Positions 7,669 to 18,528 of a DNA stretch of 64,000 nucleotides are shown piece by piece. The stretch's first letter is position 1, and each line of letters begins with the position of its first letter. The notes under the pieces are model-generated. The model saw nothing but the letters and a program-made list of their open reading frames with translations, did no database searches and was not told where the DNA came from. Made by a program: the position numbers and the translations under genes. Source of the stretch: Rhodococcus sp. CH91 (lineage in GTDB: Bacteria > Actinomycetota > Actinomycetes > Mycobacteriales > Mycobacteriaceae); NCBI RefSeq assembly GCF_022554085.1, contig NZ_JAKFYR010000002.1, positions 1 to 64,000 on the forward strand. Direction: 5' to 3'.

Positions 7669-8919
7669 TCAGTTGCGGACCTTGCTGGCCACCGCGGGGG
7701 AACGCCCCTGGACACCGGCACCGGCCGAGGGCGGTCGGGGTGCCGTCGAGGCAGTCGGTGAGGGTGAGGATGCGGCCGCACGGGGACCGGTCGCCGAACC
7801 CTGCTGTGTGCTCGGTTGCGGGGCCGTATTCGGTTCTGGTGCCGAACCCTGCCGCTCGTTCCGGACCTCATCGGGCCTCTTCGCATCGGCCTGCGGGATC
7901 CGCGCGGTCTCGTCCGGCGTCGCGGCGACCGGCTCGGCCGCCACCGACGTCGTATCGGCCGAGCCGCCGGCGGCGGGCTTCGCCGAGCCGTCGCCGGCGG
8001 GCTCCTTCGCATCGCGTGCGGGGCCGAGCACCGTCGTGCGGGGTTCGTCGAGGGAGATCTCCCGGTCGAGCAGGTCCCCCTCGCGATTGATCGCTGCCAG
8101 CAGGGTCGGCACGTCGTCGAGCTGTTCGCGAACCGCCTCGAGCTGGCCGAGGATGCGTCCGCGCAGGACACGAAGTTCCTCGGTGAGGTCGCGCGCGTTG
8201 GCCACCTTCCGTTCGGATTGCTCGGTGGCGCGGGTGAGCCGCCGTTCCGCCTCCTGCGTCGCCTGTTCGACGCGGCGCTCGGCTTCGGCCTTGCTCGTCC
8301 GTTCGAGCTCGTCGAGAGCGCCGAGCAGCTTGGTGCGGCGTTCGGCCATGGTGATCTCGAAGTCCTGCTGCACCTGCTCGCGCTTGGCCTGCGCTTCGGC
8401 TCCGAGGCGCTCTGCTTCGGCCCGAGCGGCCGCGACGATGCGATCGGCCTCGCTGCGGGCCGCGGCCATCGTGCGCTCGTGCTCCGCGGCGAACGCGAGA
8501 CGGGTGTCCTCGAGCTCGGCGAGCTTCTTCTCGTAGTCGCCGCGCAGGCGGATGCCTTCCTGCTCCGCGAGCGAGATCATCTCGGCGGCGTCCGCCTCGG
8601 CGCGGGCACGCAGCTCCGAGGCCTCGTCGGAGGCGAGACGCAGCATCCGCGAGATACGGTCGCTCATGCCCTCGGCGGTAGTGGGCGGAACCGACAGCCG
8701 ATCGACATCCTTGCGCAGTTCGTCGATCTCGTTTCGCGCGTTCTCGAGCTGGCGGGCCAGATCCCGGGCCTGCGCCGCCGCCGCGTCGCGGTCGGTGGCG
8801 GTCACGCGCAGCTCGGCCTCGAACCGTGCGAAGTAATTGGTCACCTCGTCGCGGTCGAAGCCCTTACGCACGATGGAGAACGGCAGGTGGCTGGGTGCGC
8901 GATCACGATCGAAGACCAT
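7669..8919 (-). CDS. DivIVA-domain coiled-coil protein
   Basis: A 416-aa cytoplasmic protein. Residues ~10-50 resemble the DivIVA/Wag31 membrane-binding N-terminus (FSIVRKGFDRDEVTNYFARF). Residues ~45-300 form a long Glu/Ala/Arg-rich coiled coil. The last ~110 residues are Pro, Ala and Thr-rich and probably disordered. Known family: polar scaffolds that organise cell-wall growth in actinobacteria. It is too long and too divergent in the tail to be Wag31 itself, so I call it a paralogue or accessory scaffold. A TAGATT hexamer ends 6 nt before the ATG at 8919, which supports the start. It sits between the Rv1322-like and epimerase genes, where M. tuberculosis has none that I recall. Confidence 0.78.
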   Translation of the reverse strand: MVFDRDRAPSHLPFSIVRKGFDRDEVTNYFARFEAELRVTATDRDAAAAQARDLARQLENARNEIDELRKDVDRLSVPPTTAEGMSDRISRMLRLASDEASELRARAEADAAEMISLAEQEGIRLRGDYEKKLAELEDTRLAFAAEHERTMAAARSEADRIVAAARAEAERLGAEAQAKREQVQQDFEITMAERRTKLLGALDELERTSKAEAERRVEQATQEAERRLTRATEQSERKVANARDLTEELRVLRGRILGQLEAVREQLDDVPTLLAAINREGDLLDREISLDEPRTTVLGPARDAKEPAGDGSAKPAAGGSADTTSVAAEPVAATPDETARIPQADAKRPDEVRNERQGSAPEPNTAPQPSTQQGSATGPRAAASSPSPTASTAPRPPSAGAGVQGRSPAVASKVRN

Positions 8920-8925
8920 GGAGAC

Positions 8926-8931
8926 AATCTA
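8926..8931 (-). promoter_or_regulatory. Candidate leaderless -10 (TAGATT)
   Basis: On the minus strand TAGATT is separated by 6 nt from the ATG of the DivIVA-like gene. Confidence 0.45.
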
Positions 8932-9002
8932 CCCGCTGTATGCGGGTACGACCCCGGTGCGCTCCCGTCCGATCCACGCTCGGGAGCACACCGGAACGGC
9001 CG

Positions 9003-9488
9003 TCAGTGAGCGGGGTGCGCTGCAGGTTCGACGAGTTCGACGAGGACGCCGCCCGCGTCCTTCGGGTGCAGGAAATTGATGCGCGAATCCGCGGTACCGC
9101 GACGGGGAGCGTCGTACAGCAACCGCACGCCGCGCTCACGCAGCGCGGTGGAGATCGCGTCGAGGTCGGAGACACGGTAGGCGAGCTGCTGCAGGCCCGG
9201 CCCGCTGCGGTCGAGGAACTTGGCGATCGTCGAGTTCTCGTCGAGCGGGGCGAGCAGCTGGATCTGCGTGGCGCCCTCGGGGCTGCCCGGCACGGACAGC
9301 ATTGCCTCACGTACGCCCTGTTCCTCGTTCACCTCCTCGTGAGTGGAGACGAGGCCGAGGTTCTCGGCGTACCAGGCGAGCGCTGCATCCAGATCGGGAA
9401 CCGCGATGCCGACGTGATCGATGGCGGTGACGAGCCCGGAGGCGAGAACGGACGCCGCCGGAGAAGATGTGGGAGAGGTCTCGGTCAT
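9003..9488 (-). CDS. mce: Methylmalonyl-CoA epimerase
   Basis: Interconverts (2S)- and (2R)-methylmalonyl-CoA, linking propionyl-CoA catabolism to succinyl-CoA. The 161-aa protein is a two-module glyoxalase/VOC fold. IDHVGIAVPDLDAALAWY carries the first metal-ligand His, IQLLAPLDENSTIAKFL the middle motif and GGVLVELVEP the C-terminal Glu. The start at 9488 (MTETSPTS) follows TACCGT by 7 nt. A longer frame to 9566 has no supporting signal. It diverges from the thiolase gene, matching M. tuberculosis Rv1322A next to fadA4. Confidence 0.9.
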   Translation of the reverse strand: MTETSPTSSPAASVLASGLVTAIDHVGIAVPDLDAALAWYAENLGLVSTHEEVNEEQGVREAMLSVPGSPEGATQIQLLAPLDENSTIAKFLDRSGPGLQQLAYRVSDLDAISTALRERGVRLLYDAPRRGTADSRINFLHPKDAGGVLVELVEPAAHPAH

Positions 9489-9495
9489 GCTGTAG

Positions 9496-9501
9496 ACGGT
9501 A
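9496..9501 (-). promoter_or_regulatory. Candidate leaderless -10 (TACCGT) for the epimerase gene
   Basis: TACCGT on the minus strand is followed by 7 nt and the ATG at 9488. Confidence 0.4.
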
Positions 9502-9592
9502 GCGGTACCGTTGGATGCACTCCTATCGGGATTCAGCCGGATGCCCGAGCGGAGTTTCCCGATCAAATGCCGATCTCCCGGAGGAATGTCCC

Positions 9593-10783
<1,191 letters not shown>

Positions 10784-10802
10784 TCCACTTCCCGAGCACG
10801 AT

Positions 10803-10834
10803 CACGGCCCCGGCGCAAGCGTGCCGGGGCTGTG
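10803..10834 (+). terminator. Hairpin terminator after the thiolase gene
   Basis: A 12-bp GC-rich stem with one G-T pair (10803-10814 with 10823-10834) lies 20 nt after the thiolase stop. Confidence 0.7.
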
Positions 10835-10886
10835 ATGTCGCTCACTGAACTACGGCTTGTCGTAGGCCCTTCGGCACAATGGCCGC

Positions 10887-11246
10887 ATGACCAACATCCT
10901 CGACGTGTCCACCCCTGCGAAACGCTTTCGCCTGATCGCCATCTGGGAAGCAGTGACCTGGCTCGCGCTCCTGATCGCCATGTTCTTCAAATGGGTTCTC
11001 GGTTACGAGGAAGCGATCGCGATTCCGGGCATGGTGCACGGCGTGGCCGGGTTCATCCCGTTCGTCGTCATCTCGCTCGTCACGGCGGTCTCGCTCAAGT
11101 GGGACCTGAAGACGACCTTCCTCGCACTCGTCTCCAGCGTGCCGCCCTTCGGCACGATCGTCTTCGAGCGCTGGGCGGTGCGCACCGGCCGCCTCGCGGA
11201 GCTGTCCGCTCCCGGAACCCGCGAAGAAGTTCCGGCGACCGCCTGA
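10887..11246 (+). CDS. DUF3817 membrane protein
   Basis: A 119-aa protein with about three hydrophobic helices (WEAVTWLALLIAMFFKWVLG; AIPGMVHGVAGFIPFVVISL; TTFLALVSSVPPFGTIVFE). The pattern of a first helix ending in a basic/aromatic patch, then MVHG and PFGTxxFE, is that of DUF3817. Function is unknown for the family. A second DUF3817 protein is encoded at 37207-37584, so the window holds two paralogues. CACAAT sits 6 nt before the ATG. Confidence 0.82.
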   Translation: MTNILDVSTPAKRFRLIAIWEAVTWLALLIAMFFKWVLGYEEAIAIPGMVHGVAGFIPFVVISLVTAVSLKWDLKTTFLALVSSVPPFGTIVFERWAVRTGRLAELSAPGTREEVPATA

Positions 11247-11290
11247 CCGCCGGACCGCGCAGCGCGACTCGGTGAACTCGTGACAAACTG

Positions 11291-12235
11291 GTGGACGTGA
11301 CTCGACCCGGTTCCCGTCCAGCACGTTCTGCCGCCGTCGCCGCGGCGATGTCCGGCGCGGTGGATCTCTCACCGCTCAAGGAGAGGGCCGCCGCTCCGCC
11401 TCCGCCCGCGGCCGGCGGCGACGGCGCCGCACCCGGCGGCATCGCCCCGATAGTGGACGTCACCGAAGCGACGTTCGAAACCGAAGTGCTGCAGCGTTCG
11501 ATGCAGGTACCCGTGATCGTCGATCTGTGGGCGACCTGGTGCCAGCCGTGCAAGCAACTCTCACCCGTCCTCGAGAAACTCGCGAACGAGGCCGGCGGTG
11601 CGTGGGTTCTCGCGAAGGTCGACGTCGACGCGAATCCGCGTATCGCGCAGGCTTTCGGTGTCCAGTCGGTGCCCACGGTCGTCGCGCTCGCCGCCGGACA
11701 GCCGCTCGCCGACTTCCAGGGGGTCCAGCCCGAAGCTGCACTGCGGCAGTGGCTCGACGCCATCCAGAACGCCGTGGTCGGCAAGCTGTCGGGTCCGCCC
11801 GGTGCGGAGCCCGAGGAGCAGCCGGCCGACCCGCGCTTCGAAGCTGCCGAACAGGCCCTCGAGAACGGCGACTTCGACGGCGCCGAGGCGGCCTACCAGC
11901 TGGTCCTGAATTCCGAGCCCGGTAACACCGAGGCGCAGGCCGCCCTGCGGCAAGTGCGCTTCCTCGCGCGCGCGAGCAGCCTCCCGGAGGATGCGATCGA
12001 GCGCGCGGATGCCGCACCGGCCGATCTCGAGGCCCAGTTCGCCGCGGCGGACGCAGAACTGTTCGCCCAGAAACCGGAGGCCGCCTTCGGTCGGCTCATC
12101 GAGTTCGTGCGGCGCAGTGCCGGTGACGAACGGACCGCGGCGCGCACCCGGCTCCTCGAACTGTTCGAGCTGTTCGACCCGTCGGACCCGGCCGTGGTGG
12201 CGGCGCGTCGCAAGCTCGCGATGGCGCTGTACTGA
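11291..12235 (+). CDS. Thioredoxin-fold/TPR co-chaperone (CnoX/YbbN-like)
   Basis: A 314-aa cytoplasmic protein matching M. tuberculosis Rv1324. A Pro/Ala-rich N-terminal stretch (~1-50) leads into a thioredoxin domain (~52-160) with the motif [11 protein letters not shown] (Cys84, Cys87). The C-terminal TPR-like half starts at [22 protein letters not shown]. This is the domain order of YbbN/CnoX, which protects proteins under oxidative stress and hands them to chaperones. Unlike the E. coli protein, both redox cysteines are present, so disulfide exchange should be possible. GTG 11291 is used; GTG 11297, two codons on, is an equally good start. Confidence 0.85.
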   Translation: MDVTRPGSRPARSAAVAAAMSGAVDLSPLKERAAAPPPPAAGGDGAAPGGIAPIVDVTEATFETEVLQRSMQVPVIVDLWATWCQPCKQLSPVLEKLANEAGGAWVLAKVDVDANPRIAQAFGVQSVPTVVALAAGQPLADFQGVQPEAALRQWLDAIQNAVVGKLSGPPGAEPEEQPADPRFEAAEQALENGDFDGAEAAYQLVLNSEPGNTEAQAALRQVRFLARASSLPEDAIERADAAPADLEAQFAAADAELFAQKPEAAFGRLIEFVRRSAGDERTAARTRLLELFELFDPSDPAVVAARRKLAMALY

Positions 12236-12254
12236 CGGTCCACCGCAGGTCGTA

Positions 12255-12286
12255 CCGGCCGCTCGCCCCCAAGGGTGAGCGGCCGG
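12255..12286. terminator. Bidirectional hairpin terminator
   Basis: A 14-bp stem with one G-T pair (12255-12268 with 12273-12286) lies between the convergent thioredoxin-like and metallopeptidase genes. Confidence 0.75.
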
Positions 12287-12293
12287 TGTCGTC

Positions 12294-13742
12294 TCAGCGG
12301 TAGCGCCCGGTGCAGGCGGCTTCGCCGCCGAGCACCCCGGTCCGGAAGGCATCCACCCGGGAGAAACCGCTCGGTACCGTGTTGCCGTTGACATCGCTGG
12401 CCGCCAGGCCGTCGGTGAGCAGGCCCGACACGGCTTCGTCGAGATCCCCGGGTGAGAGCCACACCAGCACCTCGGCGGGATCGACATCCGAGGCGACGGT
12501 GCTCTCCGGACTCAGGGCCGCGCTGATCACCCCCGCCAGGCAGGCGGCCCGCAGGGCCGTGCGCGGCTCGGTGAGCGACTGGCTCGCCTCCCGCTGCACG
12601 GCCAGGGTGTACCGGGAGGCGACGAGCACGTAGGCGTTGTAGTCGCCGCGCACGCCGGGGTCGAAGCCGCTTCCCGAGGGAGCGGCCGTACCGAGCTCCG
12701 CCAGCACGTCCACGTCGACGCCCACCGTGTTCGTCGCCGGGCAGTACGACACCGGGGAGGTGGCCCGGGCGTCGGGGCAACCCAGGTCCGCGCCGGACAG
12801 GTCGAGGGCGGGCGGCGACTCGAGATCGAAGACCTGATGGAACGAATCGAAGATCATCTCGACGGACTCCGCGGTGACCGGGAGCTCGCCGTCGCCCTCA
12901 CCGCCGTGGTACCGGGGCAGGTCGGCGCGGCGCGACTCGACCTCGGCGGCGTCGATGCGCGCGCACGCGGCCGATCCGTCCGTGAACCCGATCTGCACTG
13001 CCGTGACGCGTTCGAACGCCGAGCCGTGAACGGAATCCGGGTCGTGCGGATCGGCGTCCCTGAACAACACCATCGACGCGAGCACGTTGTTGAGCCCGTC
13101 CGAGGTGTCGAGCCGGAAGTGCGCCGACCGCCCCTCCGCGACGTGCCGCATGAATGCCCCGGCGAAACAATCGGCCTGCTGCTCGAAGACGATGCCCGGA
13201 TCGTCCTCGGCGACCAGTCCTGCGGTGTGCTGGACGGCGTGCCCGTATTCGTGGGCCAGGACCATCACCGCTGCCATCGGACCGAAACTGTCGATCAGCT
13301 GCGGCATGAGGAAGGTGCGGTCCCATCCGATCTCGTCACCGCCGCTGCAGTAGGCCGCGTTGATGAAATCGTAGGTGGGCTTGCCGCAGAATCGCGGCCC
13401 CCACCGGTCGGACGGATCCCACGACACGATCGTCTCCACAGGACGGAAGGCGCCCCGGGCGACGGAACCGAACTCCTGGCGCCAGTACTCCTCGATGTCG
13501 GCGATCGCATTGGCGGCGAGGATGTCGACGGGACCGCCGTCGGTGTTCTCCACGGTCACGTCCGCGTCGGGAACACCGTCACGCGGACCGGACGCCCCCG
13601 ACGTGACGGGCAGGCCCGCGACCGCGTAGGGGTTGTCGTAGATCGATACCGCCGTTCCTTCGATCTGCTGAGCGCATCCTGCCAGCAGGACGACGGTCAG
13701 TGCGGGCACCACCAGTCGCGCGAACCGGTGCGTCCGTCGCAT
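12294..13742 (-). CDS. Neutral zinc metallopeptidase lipoprotein
   Basis: An exported 482-aa protein. A basic, hydrophobic signal peptide ends in the lipobox LLAGC (Cys23), so it should be a surface lipoprotein. The zinc site is VLAHEYGHAVQH (His164, Glu165, His168), and a downstream EQQADCFAG likely supplies the third ligand, as in the putative neutral zinc metallopeptidase family. Cysteine pairs such as RFCGKPTYDFINAAYCSGG fit an extracellular, disulfide-bonded enzyme. It starts 28 nt after glgB on the same strand and could be read with glgE-glgB. No substrate can be inferred. Confidence 0.85.
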   Translation of the reverse strand: MRRTHRFARLVVPALTVVLLAGCAQQIEGTAVSIYDNPYAVAGLPVTSGASGPRDGVPDADVTVENTDGGPVDILAANAIADIEEYWRQEFGSVARGAFRPVETIVSWDPSDRWGPRFCGKPTYDFINAAYCSGGDEIGWDRTFLMPQLIDSFGPMAAVMVLAHEYGHAVQHTAGLVAEDDPGIVFEQQADCFAGAFMRHVAEGRSAHFRLDTSDGLNNVLASMVLFRDADPHDPDSVHGSAFERVTAVQIGFTDGSAACARIDAAEVESRRADLPRYHGGEGDGELPVTAESVEMIFDSFHQVFDLESPPALDLSGADLGCPDARATSPVSYCPATNTVGVDVDVLAELGTAAPSGSGFDPGVRGDYNAYVLVASRYTLAVQREASQSLTEPRTALRAACLAGVISAALSPESTVASDVDPAEVLVWLSPGDLDEAVSGLLTDGLAASDVNGNTVPSGFSRVDAFRTGVLGGEAACTGRYR

Positions 13743-13770
13743 GTCGTTGTGCTCCTGTCGTCGGGCAGCG

Positions 13771-15987
13771 TCACCTCCGCAGCGACAACCAGATCGCTCC
13801 GTGCGCAGGCAAGGTCACCCGAGCCGACGCGGGACGTCCGTGCCACGAATGCTCGCCCGCCTCGACGGCGCCGAAATTGCCGGCCCCGTTGCCCTGGTAG
13901 TCGATCGCGTCCGTGTTCAGGACTTCCTCCCACGTGCCCGGTTCGGGCAATCCGACACGATAGTCCGCGTACGTGGTGCCCGAAAAGTTGTGCAGACACG
14001 CAACCACCGAACCGTCGCTGCCGTAGCGCAGGAACGACAGGACGTTGTTGTGGGCGTCGTTCGCATCGATCCAGGAATATCCGCCGGGAGTGGTGTCGAG
14101 CGTGTAGAACGCCTGATGCGAGCGGTAGATCCCGTTGAGATCGCACACGAGGCGACGGACGCCGGCGTGGAGCGGCTCGTCGAGCTGCCACCAGTCGAGC
14201 CCACGCTCCTCGGACCATTCGGCGACCTGCCCGAACTCCTGGCCCATGAACAGCAGCTGTTTGCCGGGATGGGCCCACATGTACGCGAGCATCGAACGCA
14301 GACCCGCGGCGCGCGTCGCGTCGTCGCCCGGCAGGCGCGTCCACAATGTGCCCTTGCCGTGGACGACCTCGTCGTGGCTGATGGGCAGCACGAAGTTCTC
14401 GCTCCACGCGTACACGAGCGAGAACGTGATCTCGTGGTGGTGGAAGGTGCGGTGCACCGGATCCCGGCCGAGATAACCGAGGGTGTCGTGCATCCAGCCC
14501 ATATTCCATTTCATGGTGAAGCCGAGCCCGCCGACATTCGTCGGCCGGGTCACGCCCGGCCACGAGGTCGACTCCTCGGCGACCGTGACGATGCCCGGAT
14601 AGTGCTTGTGCACCGTGGCGTTGAGCTCCTGCAGGAAGGCGACGGCCTCGAGGTTCTCCCGGCCCCCGTAGATGTTCGGAGTCCATCCGCCTTCGGGACG
14701 CGAGTAGTCGAGATACAGCATCGAAGCGACGGCGTCGACGCGCAGGCCGTCGATGTGGAATTCCTCGATCCAGTACAGCGCATTGGCGACGAGGAAGTTG
14801 CGGACCTCCGGCCGGCCGTAGTCGAAGACGTAGGTTCCCCAGTCGAGTTGTTCGCCCCGGTGCGGATCGGGATGTTCGTATTGGGGACTGCCGTCGAAGC
14901 GCGCGAGCGCCCACTCGTCCTTGGGGAAGTGCGCAGGCACCCAGTCCACGATCACGCCGATCCCGGCTGCGTGGAGCCGGTCGACGAACGCGCGGAAGTC
15001 GTCGGGACTCCCGAAACGGGAGGTGGGCGCGTAATAGGAGGTGACCTGGTATCCCCACGACCCGCCGAAGGGATGTTCGGCGACCGGCAGCAGCTCGACG
15101 TGTGTGAAGCCGGTTTCGAGGATGTACTCCGCCAGCTGGTCGGCGAGCTCACGGTAGTTCAGTCCGGGCCGCCAGGACCCGAGGTGCACCTCGTACACCG
15201 ACATCGGTTCCTGCCAGGGCTGCGACTTCTCGCGGGCGGCGATCCACTCCTCGTCGCGCCAGACGTGCCGGCTCTCGACGACCTTCGACGCGGTCGCGGG
15301 CGGTACCTCGGTGCCGAACGCCATGGGATCGGCCTTGTCGCGCACCGAACCGTCGCGGCCGTGCACGCGGTACTTGTAGAGCGCGCCGGGTTCGACGCCC
15401 GGGACGAACACCTCCCAGACCCCGCTCGAGCCGAGCACGCGCATCGGCGCGGTGCGTCCGCCCCAGCCGTCGAAGTCCCCGACGACCGTGACCCCGCGTG
15501 CACCCGGCGCCCAGACGGCGAAGGAGGTTCCCGTCACGGGTCCGTCCGGAGTCTCGTAGGTCCGCGGATGGGCGCCCAGCGCCTCCCACAGGCGTTCGTG
15601 CCGTCCCTCGCTGAGCAGGTGCCGGTCGAGCTCGCCCAGTGTCGGCATGAAGCGGTAGCCGTCCGCGACGACCTCGACATGGTCGAACGGATAGGTCACG
15701 ACCAATCGGTAGTCGGCGAGATCGAACACCGGGATCAACGCGCTGAAGACGTCCCCGCCCACGGGTTCGAGCGGATGGTCGCGGCCACCGATGCGCGCGG
15801 CGACCTTCTCTGCGCCCGGTCGCAGTGCCCGGACGACGGTGCCCTCCGGATGCGGATGGGCGCCGAGCACCGAGTGCGGATCGTGATGCTCGCCGGCGGC
15901 GAGCAACGCCAGATCCTCCGGTCGCGGACTGTGACGGCGGCGCGGTGCATCGGCGCCCGAGGCCGGCGACTGGGGCGGCACGGTCAC
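13771..15987 (-). CDS. glgB: 1,4-alpha-glucan branching enzyme GlgB
   Basis: Introduces alpha-1,6 branches into linear alpha-1,4 glucans made by GlgE or GlgA. The 738-aa product has two N-terminal beta-sandwich/CBM48 regions (~20-230), a GH13 barrel (~250-620) and a C-terminal beta domain. Catalytic residues are visible: nucleophile Asp418 in [12 protein letters not shown], the acid Glu in VAEESTSWP, and the HDE triad in [14 protein letters not shown]. The GTG start at 15987 overlaps the glgE stop by 4 nt (GTGA) and has a perfect AGGAGG a few bases upstream. glgE and glgB are thus translationally coupled, as in M. tuberculosis Rv1327c-Rv1326c. Confidence 0.97.
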   Translation of the reverse strand: MTVPPQSPASGADAPRRRHSPRPEDLALLAAGEHHDPHSVLGAHPHPEGTVVRALRPGAEKVAARIGGRDHPLEPVGGDVFSALIPVFDLADYRLVVTYPFDHVEVVADGYRFMPTLGELDRHLLSEGRHERLWEALGAHPRTYETPDGPVTGTSFAVWAPGARGVTVVGDFDGWGGRTAPMRVLGSSGVWEVFVPGVEPGALYKYRVHGRDGSVRDKADPMAFGTEVPPATASKVVESRHVWRDEEWIAAREKSQPWQEPMSVYEVHLGSWRPGLNYRELADQLAEYILETGFTHVELLPVAEHPFGGSWGYQVTSYYAPTSRFGSPDDFRAFVDRLHAAGIGVIVDWVPAHFPKDEWALARFDGSPQYEHPDPHRGEQLDWGTYVFDYGRPEVRNFLVANALYWIEEFHIDGLRVDAVASMLYLDYSRPEGGWTPNIYGGRENLEAVAFLQELNATVHKHYPGIVTVAEESTSWPGVTRPTNVGGLGFTMKWNMGWMHDTLGYLGRDPVHRTFHHHEITFSLVYAWSENFVLPISHDEVVHGKGTLWTRLPGDDATRAAGLRSMLAYMWAHPGKQLLFMGQEFGQVAEWSEERGLDWWQLDEPLHAGVRRLVCDLNGIYRSHQAFYTLDTTPGGYSWIDANDAHNNVLSFLRYGSDGSVVACLHNFSGTTYADYRVGLPEPGTWEEVLNTDAIDYQGNGAGNFGAVEAGEHSWHGRPASARVTLPAHGAIWLSLRR

Positions 15988-18002
15988 GACTGCCTCCTGT
16001 AGGCGAGCGTTGTGCGGGTAGGGATGCCGATCGGGGGCAGCGCCAGGATGTGTGCCACCGCCCGCCACGGCTCGAGACGCACGTAGTTGGCCTGTCCCCA
16101 CGAGTACTGTTCCCCGCTGACTTCGTCGTAAACGGGAAAGTGGTCCTGCCAGTCGTGTCCGAGGGCCGGCATGTCGAGCCACACCGTGCCCTGCTCGGCT
16201 CCGTAGGGATTGAGGTTGATCACCGTGAGTACACAGTCGCCCGTGGTCGGATCGAACTTCGAATAGGCGATCAGGGATTCGTTGTCGACGTGGTGAAAGG
16301 TGATGTTGCGCAGCTGCTGCAGTGCGGGGTGAGCGCGGCGGATGCGATTGAGGCTGGTGATCCACGGCTCGAGGGATTCACCCCGTCGGCGGGCTTCGTC
16401 GAATCGTCGTGGCCGCAACTGGTATTTCTCCGAGTCGAGATATTCCTCGCTCCCGGGCCGCACCGCGACGTGCTCGTACAGCTCGTAACCCGAGTAGACC
16501 CCCCAGGAGGGGGACAGCGTCGCGGCGAGCGCCGCACGCAGGGCGAACATTCCCGGACCCCCGTGCTGCAGTGATTCGTGCAGGATGTCGGGGGTGTTGA
16601 CGAACAGGTTGGGTCTCGCCTCGTCGGCCTTCGCGGCGATCTCGGTACCGAACTCGGTGAGCTCCCACTTCGCCACCCGCCACGTGAAATACGTGTAGGA
16701 CTGGGTGAATCCGCGTCGCGCGAGCCCGTACATGCGGGCGGGCCGGGTGAACGCCTCCGACAGGAACAGCACGTCCGGATCGGTCTGCTTGATCTCGGCG
16801 ATGAGCTTCTCCCAGAAGCTCGGAGGCTTGGTGTGCGGATTGTCCACACGGAAGATGCGCACGCCCAGGCCGATCCAGTGGCGGGCCACGCGCAGCACCT
16901 CGGCGTAGATGCCGTCCGGGTCGTCGTCGAAGTTGATGGGATAGATGTCCTGATACTTCTTCGGCGGGTTCTCGGCGTACGCGATCGTGCCGTCCGGGAG
17001 CACGGTGAACCATTCCGGATGCTCCCGTGCCCACGGATGGTCGGGAGCGCACTGCAGCGCCAGGTCGAGGGCGACCTCGAGGTCGAGCTCCCGTGCCCGG
17101 GTCACGAAATCGCGGAAGTCCTGCTCGGTTCCGAGCCGGGGATGGATCGCGTCGTGGCCCCCTTCGTCGGATCCGATCGCCCACGGCGAGCCCACGTCGT
17201 CGGGGCCGGCGACGAGGGTGTTGTTCGGACCCTTGCGATTGATCTTGCCGATCGGATGGATCGGCGGCAGGTAGACGACGTCGAATCCCATCGCCGCGAT
17301 CCGCGGCAGATCGGCCGCGGCGGTGGCGAAGGTGCCGTGCCGCGGTGTGCCGTCCTCGTTCCAGCCTCCGGTGGAGCGCGGGAAGAATTCGTACCAGGAA
17401 CCGAACAGTGCGCGCCGCCGGTCGACGACCGCGGTGTACGCCTTCCCGCGGGTGACGAGTTCGCGCAGCGGATGCGCGCGCAGGATCTCGGTGACGTCGG
17501 GGGAGAAGGCCGGAGCCACACGCTCGGGCAGCGACCGCTCCGAGCGCAGCGACAGGGCGACGGCCAGCAGTGCGGGGCGGCTGCCCCGGGGAGCACTCTT
17601 GGCGGCCTTCTCGAAGATCCGGGCACCGATCTCGAGGTCGTTCGCCAGTTCGGCGGCGTCCTGCCCGGCATCGATCTTCGCCGTGACGGCGTGCCGCCAG
17701 GTCGAGACCGGATCGCTCCACGCCTCGATCCGGTAGGTCCACGTGCCGACGCTCGTGGGGGAGAAGGTGGCGTGGAAGACATCCGGTTCGCTTCCCTCGA
17801 CCATCGGGATGCGCAGCAACTTCCCGGCGGACTCCGGGTCGTCGGCCGGACCCCGGACGGCCAGGGTCGCGGCGATCGCGTCGTGGCCTTCCCGCCACAC
17901 CACGGCGGTCACCGGCACCACCTCCCCGACCACCGCTTTGGTCGGATAGCGCCCTCCGTCGATGGAGGGTTGTACGTCGTCGATGGCGAGCCGACCTGTC
18001 AC
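15984..18002 (-). CDS. glgE: Alpha-1,4-glucan:maltose-1-phosphate maltosyltransferase GlgE
   Basis: Transfers maltosyl units from maltose-1-phosphate to growing alpha-glucan, the key step of the GlgE pathway that feeds capsular and intracellular glucan in mycobacteria. The protein has 672 aa (family ~670-700). An N-terminal beta domain carries [20 protein letters not shown], then a GH13_3 barrel. Nucleophile Asp387 sits in [15 protein letters not shown] and acid/base Glu416 in [14 protein letters not shown] start at 18002 is preceded by a GGAG site; the frame runs further up to 18074 but that stretch has no homology. First gene of glgE-glgB(-peptidase). The maltose kinase and trehalose synthase genes that supply its substrate are not in the window. 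Confidence 0.97.
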   Translation of the reverse strand: MTGRLAIDDVQPSIDGGRYPTKAVVGEVVPVTAVVWREGHDAIAATLAVRGPADDPESAGKLLRIPMVEGSEPDVFHATFSPTSVGTWTYRIEAWSDPVSTWRHAVTAKIDAGQDAAELANDLEIGARIFEKAAKSAPRGSRPALLAVALSLRSERSLPERVAPAFSPDVTEILRAHPLRELVTRGKAYTAVVDRRRALFGSWYEFFPRSTGGWNEDGTPRHGTFATAAADLPRIAAMGFDVVYLPPIHPIGKINRKGPNNTLVAGPDDVGSPWAIGSDEGGHDAIHPRLGTEQDFRDFVTRARELDLEVALDLALQCAPDHPWAREHPEWFTVLPDGTIAYAENPPKKYQDIYPINFDDDPDGIYAEVLRVARHWIGLGVRIFRVDNPHTKPPSFWEKLIAEIKQTDPDVLFLSEAFTRPARMYGLARRGFTQSYTYFTWRVAKWELTEFGTEIAAKADEARPNLFVNTPDILHESLQHGGPGMFALRAALAATLSPSWGVYSGYELYEHVAVRPGSEEYLDSEKYQLRPRRFDEARRRGESLEPWITSLNRIRRAHPALQQLRNITFHHVDNESLIAYSKFDPTTGDCVLTVINLNPYGAEQGTVWLDMPALGHDWQDHFPVYDEVSGEQYSWGQANYVRLEPWRAVAHILALPPIGIPTRTTLAYRRQS

Positions 18003-18173
18003 GCTAGCTCCGTTCCGTCCGGGTCCGGGTGGACGAGCAGGGCCGATAGGGCAACGGCCGTGTCTCGGCACCACCGTAATGGAGGTCGCGTCGCACGGCT
18101 GTGTGTGCGGCGGGACGCGCGAAGGATCCCCGCGCAGACCCCGGAATTATCTGTAACCCACAGTTCACTTCGG

Positions 18174-18241
18174 TTGACCGGAGAGCAACACGAGCCTCTC
18201 TACTGTTTGTTTCGCACCACAAAGAAAGCCTCTCGGGAGGC
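18174..18241 (+). promoter_or_regulatory. Leader region of the small peptide gene
   Basis: TTGACC (18174-18179) resembles a -35 element; TACTGT (18201-18206) is a possible -10, but the 21-nt spacing is long. A short stem-loop (18228-18232 with 18237-18241) precedes the Shine-Dalgarno sequence of the 22-residue ORF. The region also serves as the glgE upstream region on the other strand. Weak, pattern-based call. Confidence 0.3.
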
Positions 18242-18260
18242 ACGACGAAGGGATGAACAC

Positions 18261-18329
18261 ATGGGTCTGGTCGCCGGTTTGATCGGTTTTGTCGGAGAGC
18301 TTCTGCACCTGCTCCTCGGCGGCCTCTGA
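18261..18329 (+). CDS. 22-residue hydrophobic peptide
   Basis: A tiny ORF beginning MGLVAGLIGF and ending in LLLGGL, with a single acidic residue (Glu13) and one His. A good ribosome site (GAAGGGA, 18247-18253) lies 7 nt upstream, and the ORF is closed 38 nt downstream by a strong palindromic terminator (18367-18392). It is therefore a self-contained gene-like unit in the 527-bp gap between divergent glgE and glgP. The sequence can form an amphipathic or membrane-spanning helix. It resembles small membrane peptides or type I toxin-like peptides in general character only; I recognise no family. Leader peptide or chance ORF are the alternatives. Confidence 0.5.
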   Translation: MGLVAGLIGFVGELLHLLLGGL

Positions 18330-18366
18330 TCCGCCGGCCGACGGGGGGTCGGCCATCGGGAGGGAC

Positions 18367-18392
18367 GCCCCGCGGTGTGCACACCGCGGGGC
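18367..18392 (+). terminator. 26-nt perfect palindrome terminator
   Basis: 13-nt arms (18367-18379 with 18380-18392) are perfectly complementary and are followed by a pyrimidine-rich stretch. It separates the small peptide ORF from glgP. Bases 18393-18515 hold no further gene that I can support. Confidence 0.75.
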
Positions 18393-18515
18393 CTTCTCGC
18401 GTGTGTCCACCACGCCTCCGGCCTCGTGCGGGCGTTCCGCCCGGCGAAAACCGCGCACGCCGGAGCCGCTGCGTGCGATGTGCCGCCACAACCGCCGCGA
18501 AGCGCCGACGGTCGG

Positions 18516-18521
18516 TAGTGT
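18516..18521 (+). promoter_or_regulatory. Candidate leaderless -10 (TAGTGT) for glgP
   Basis: TAGTGT is followed by 7 nt and the glgP GTG; no Shine-Dalgarno sequence is visible. Confidence 0.45.
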
Positions 18522-18528
18522 TCCCCTC

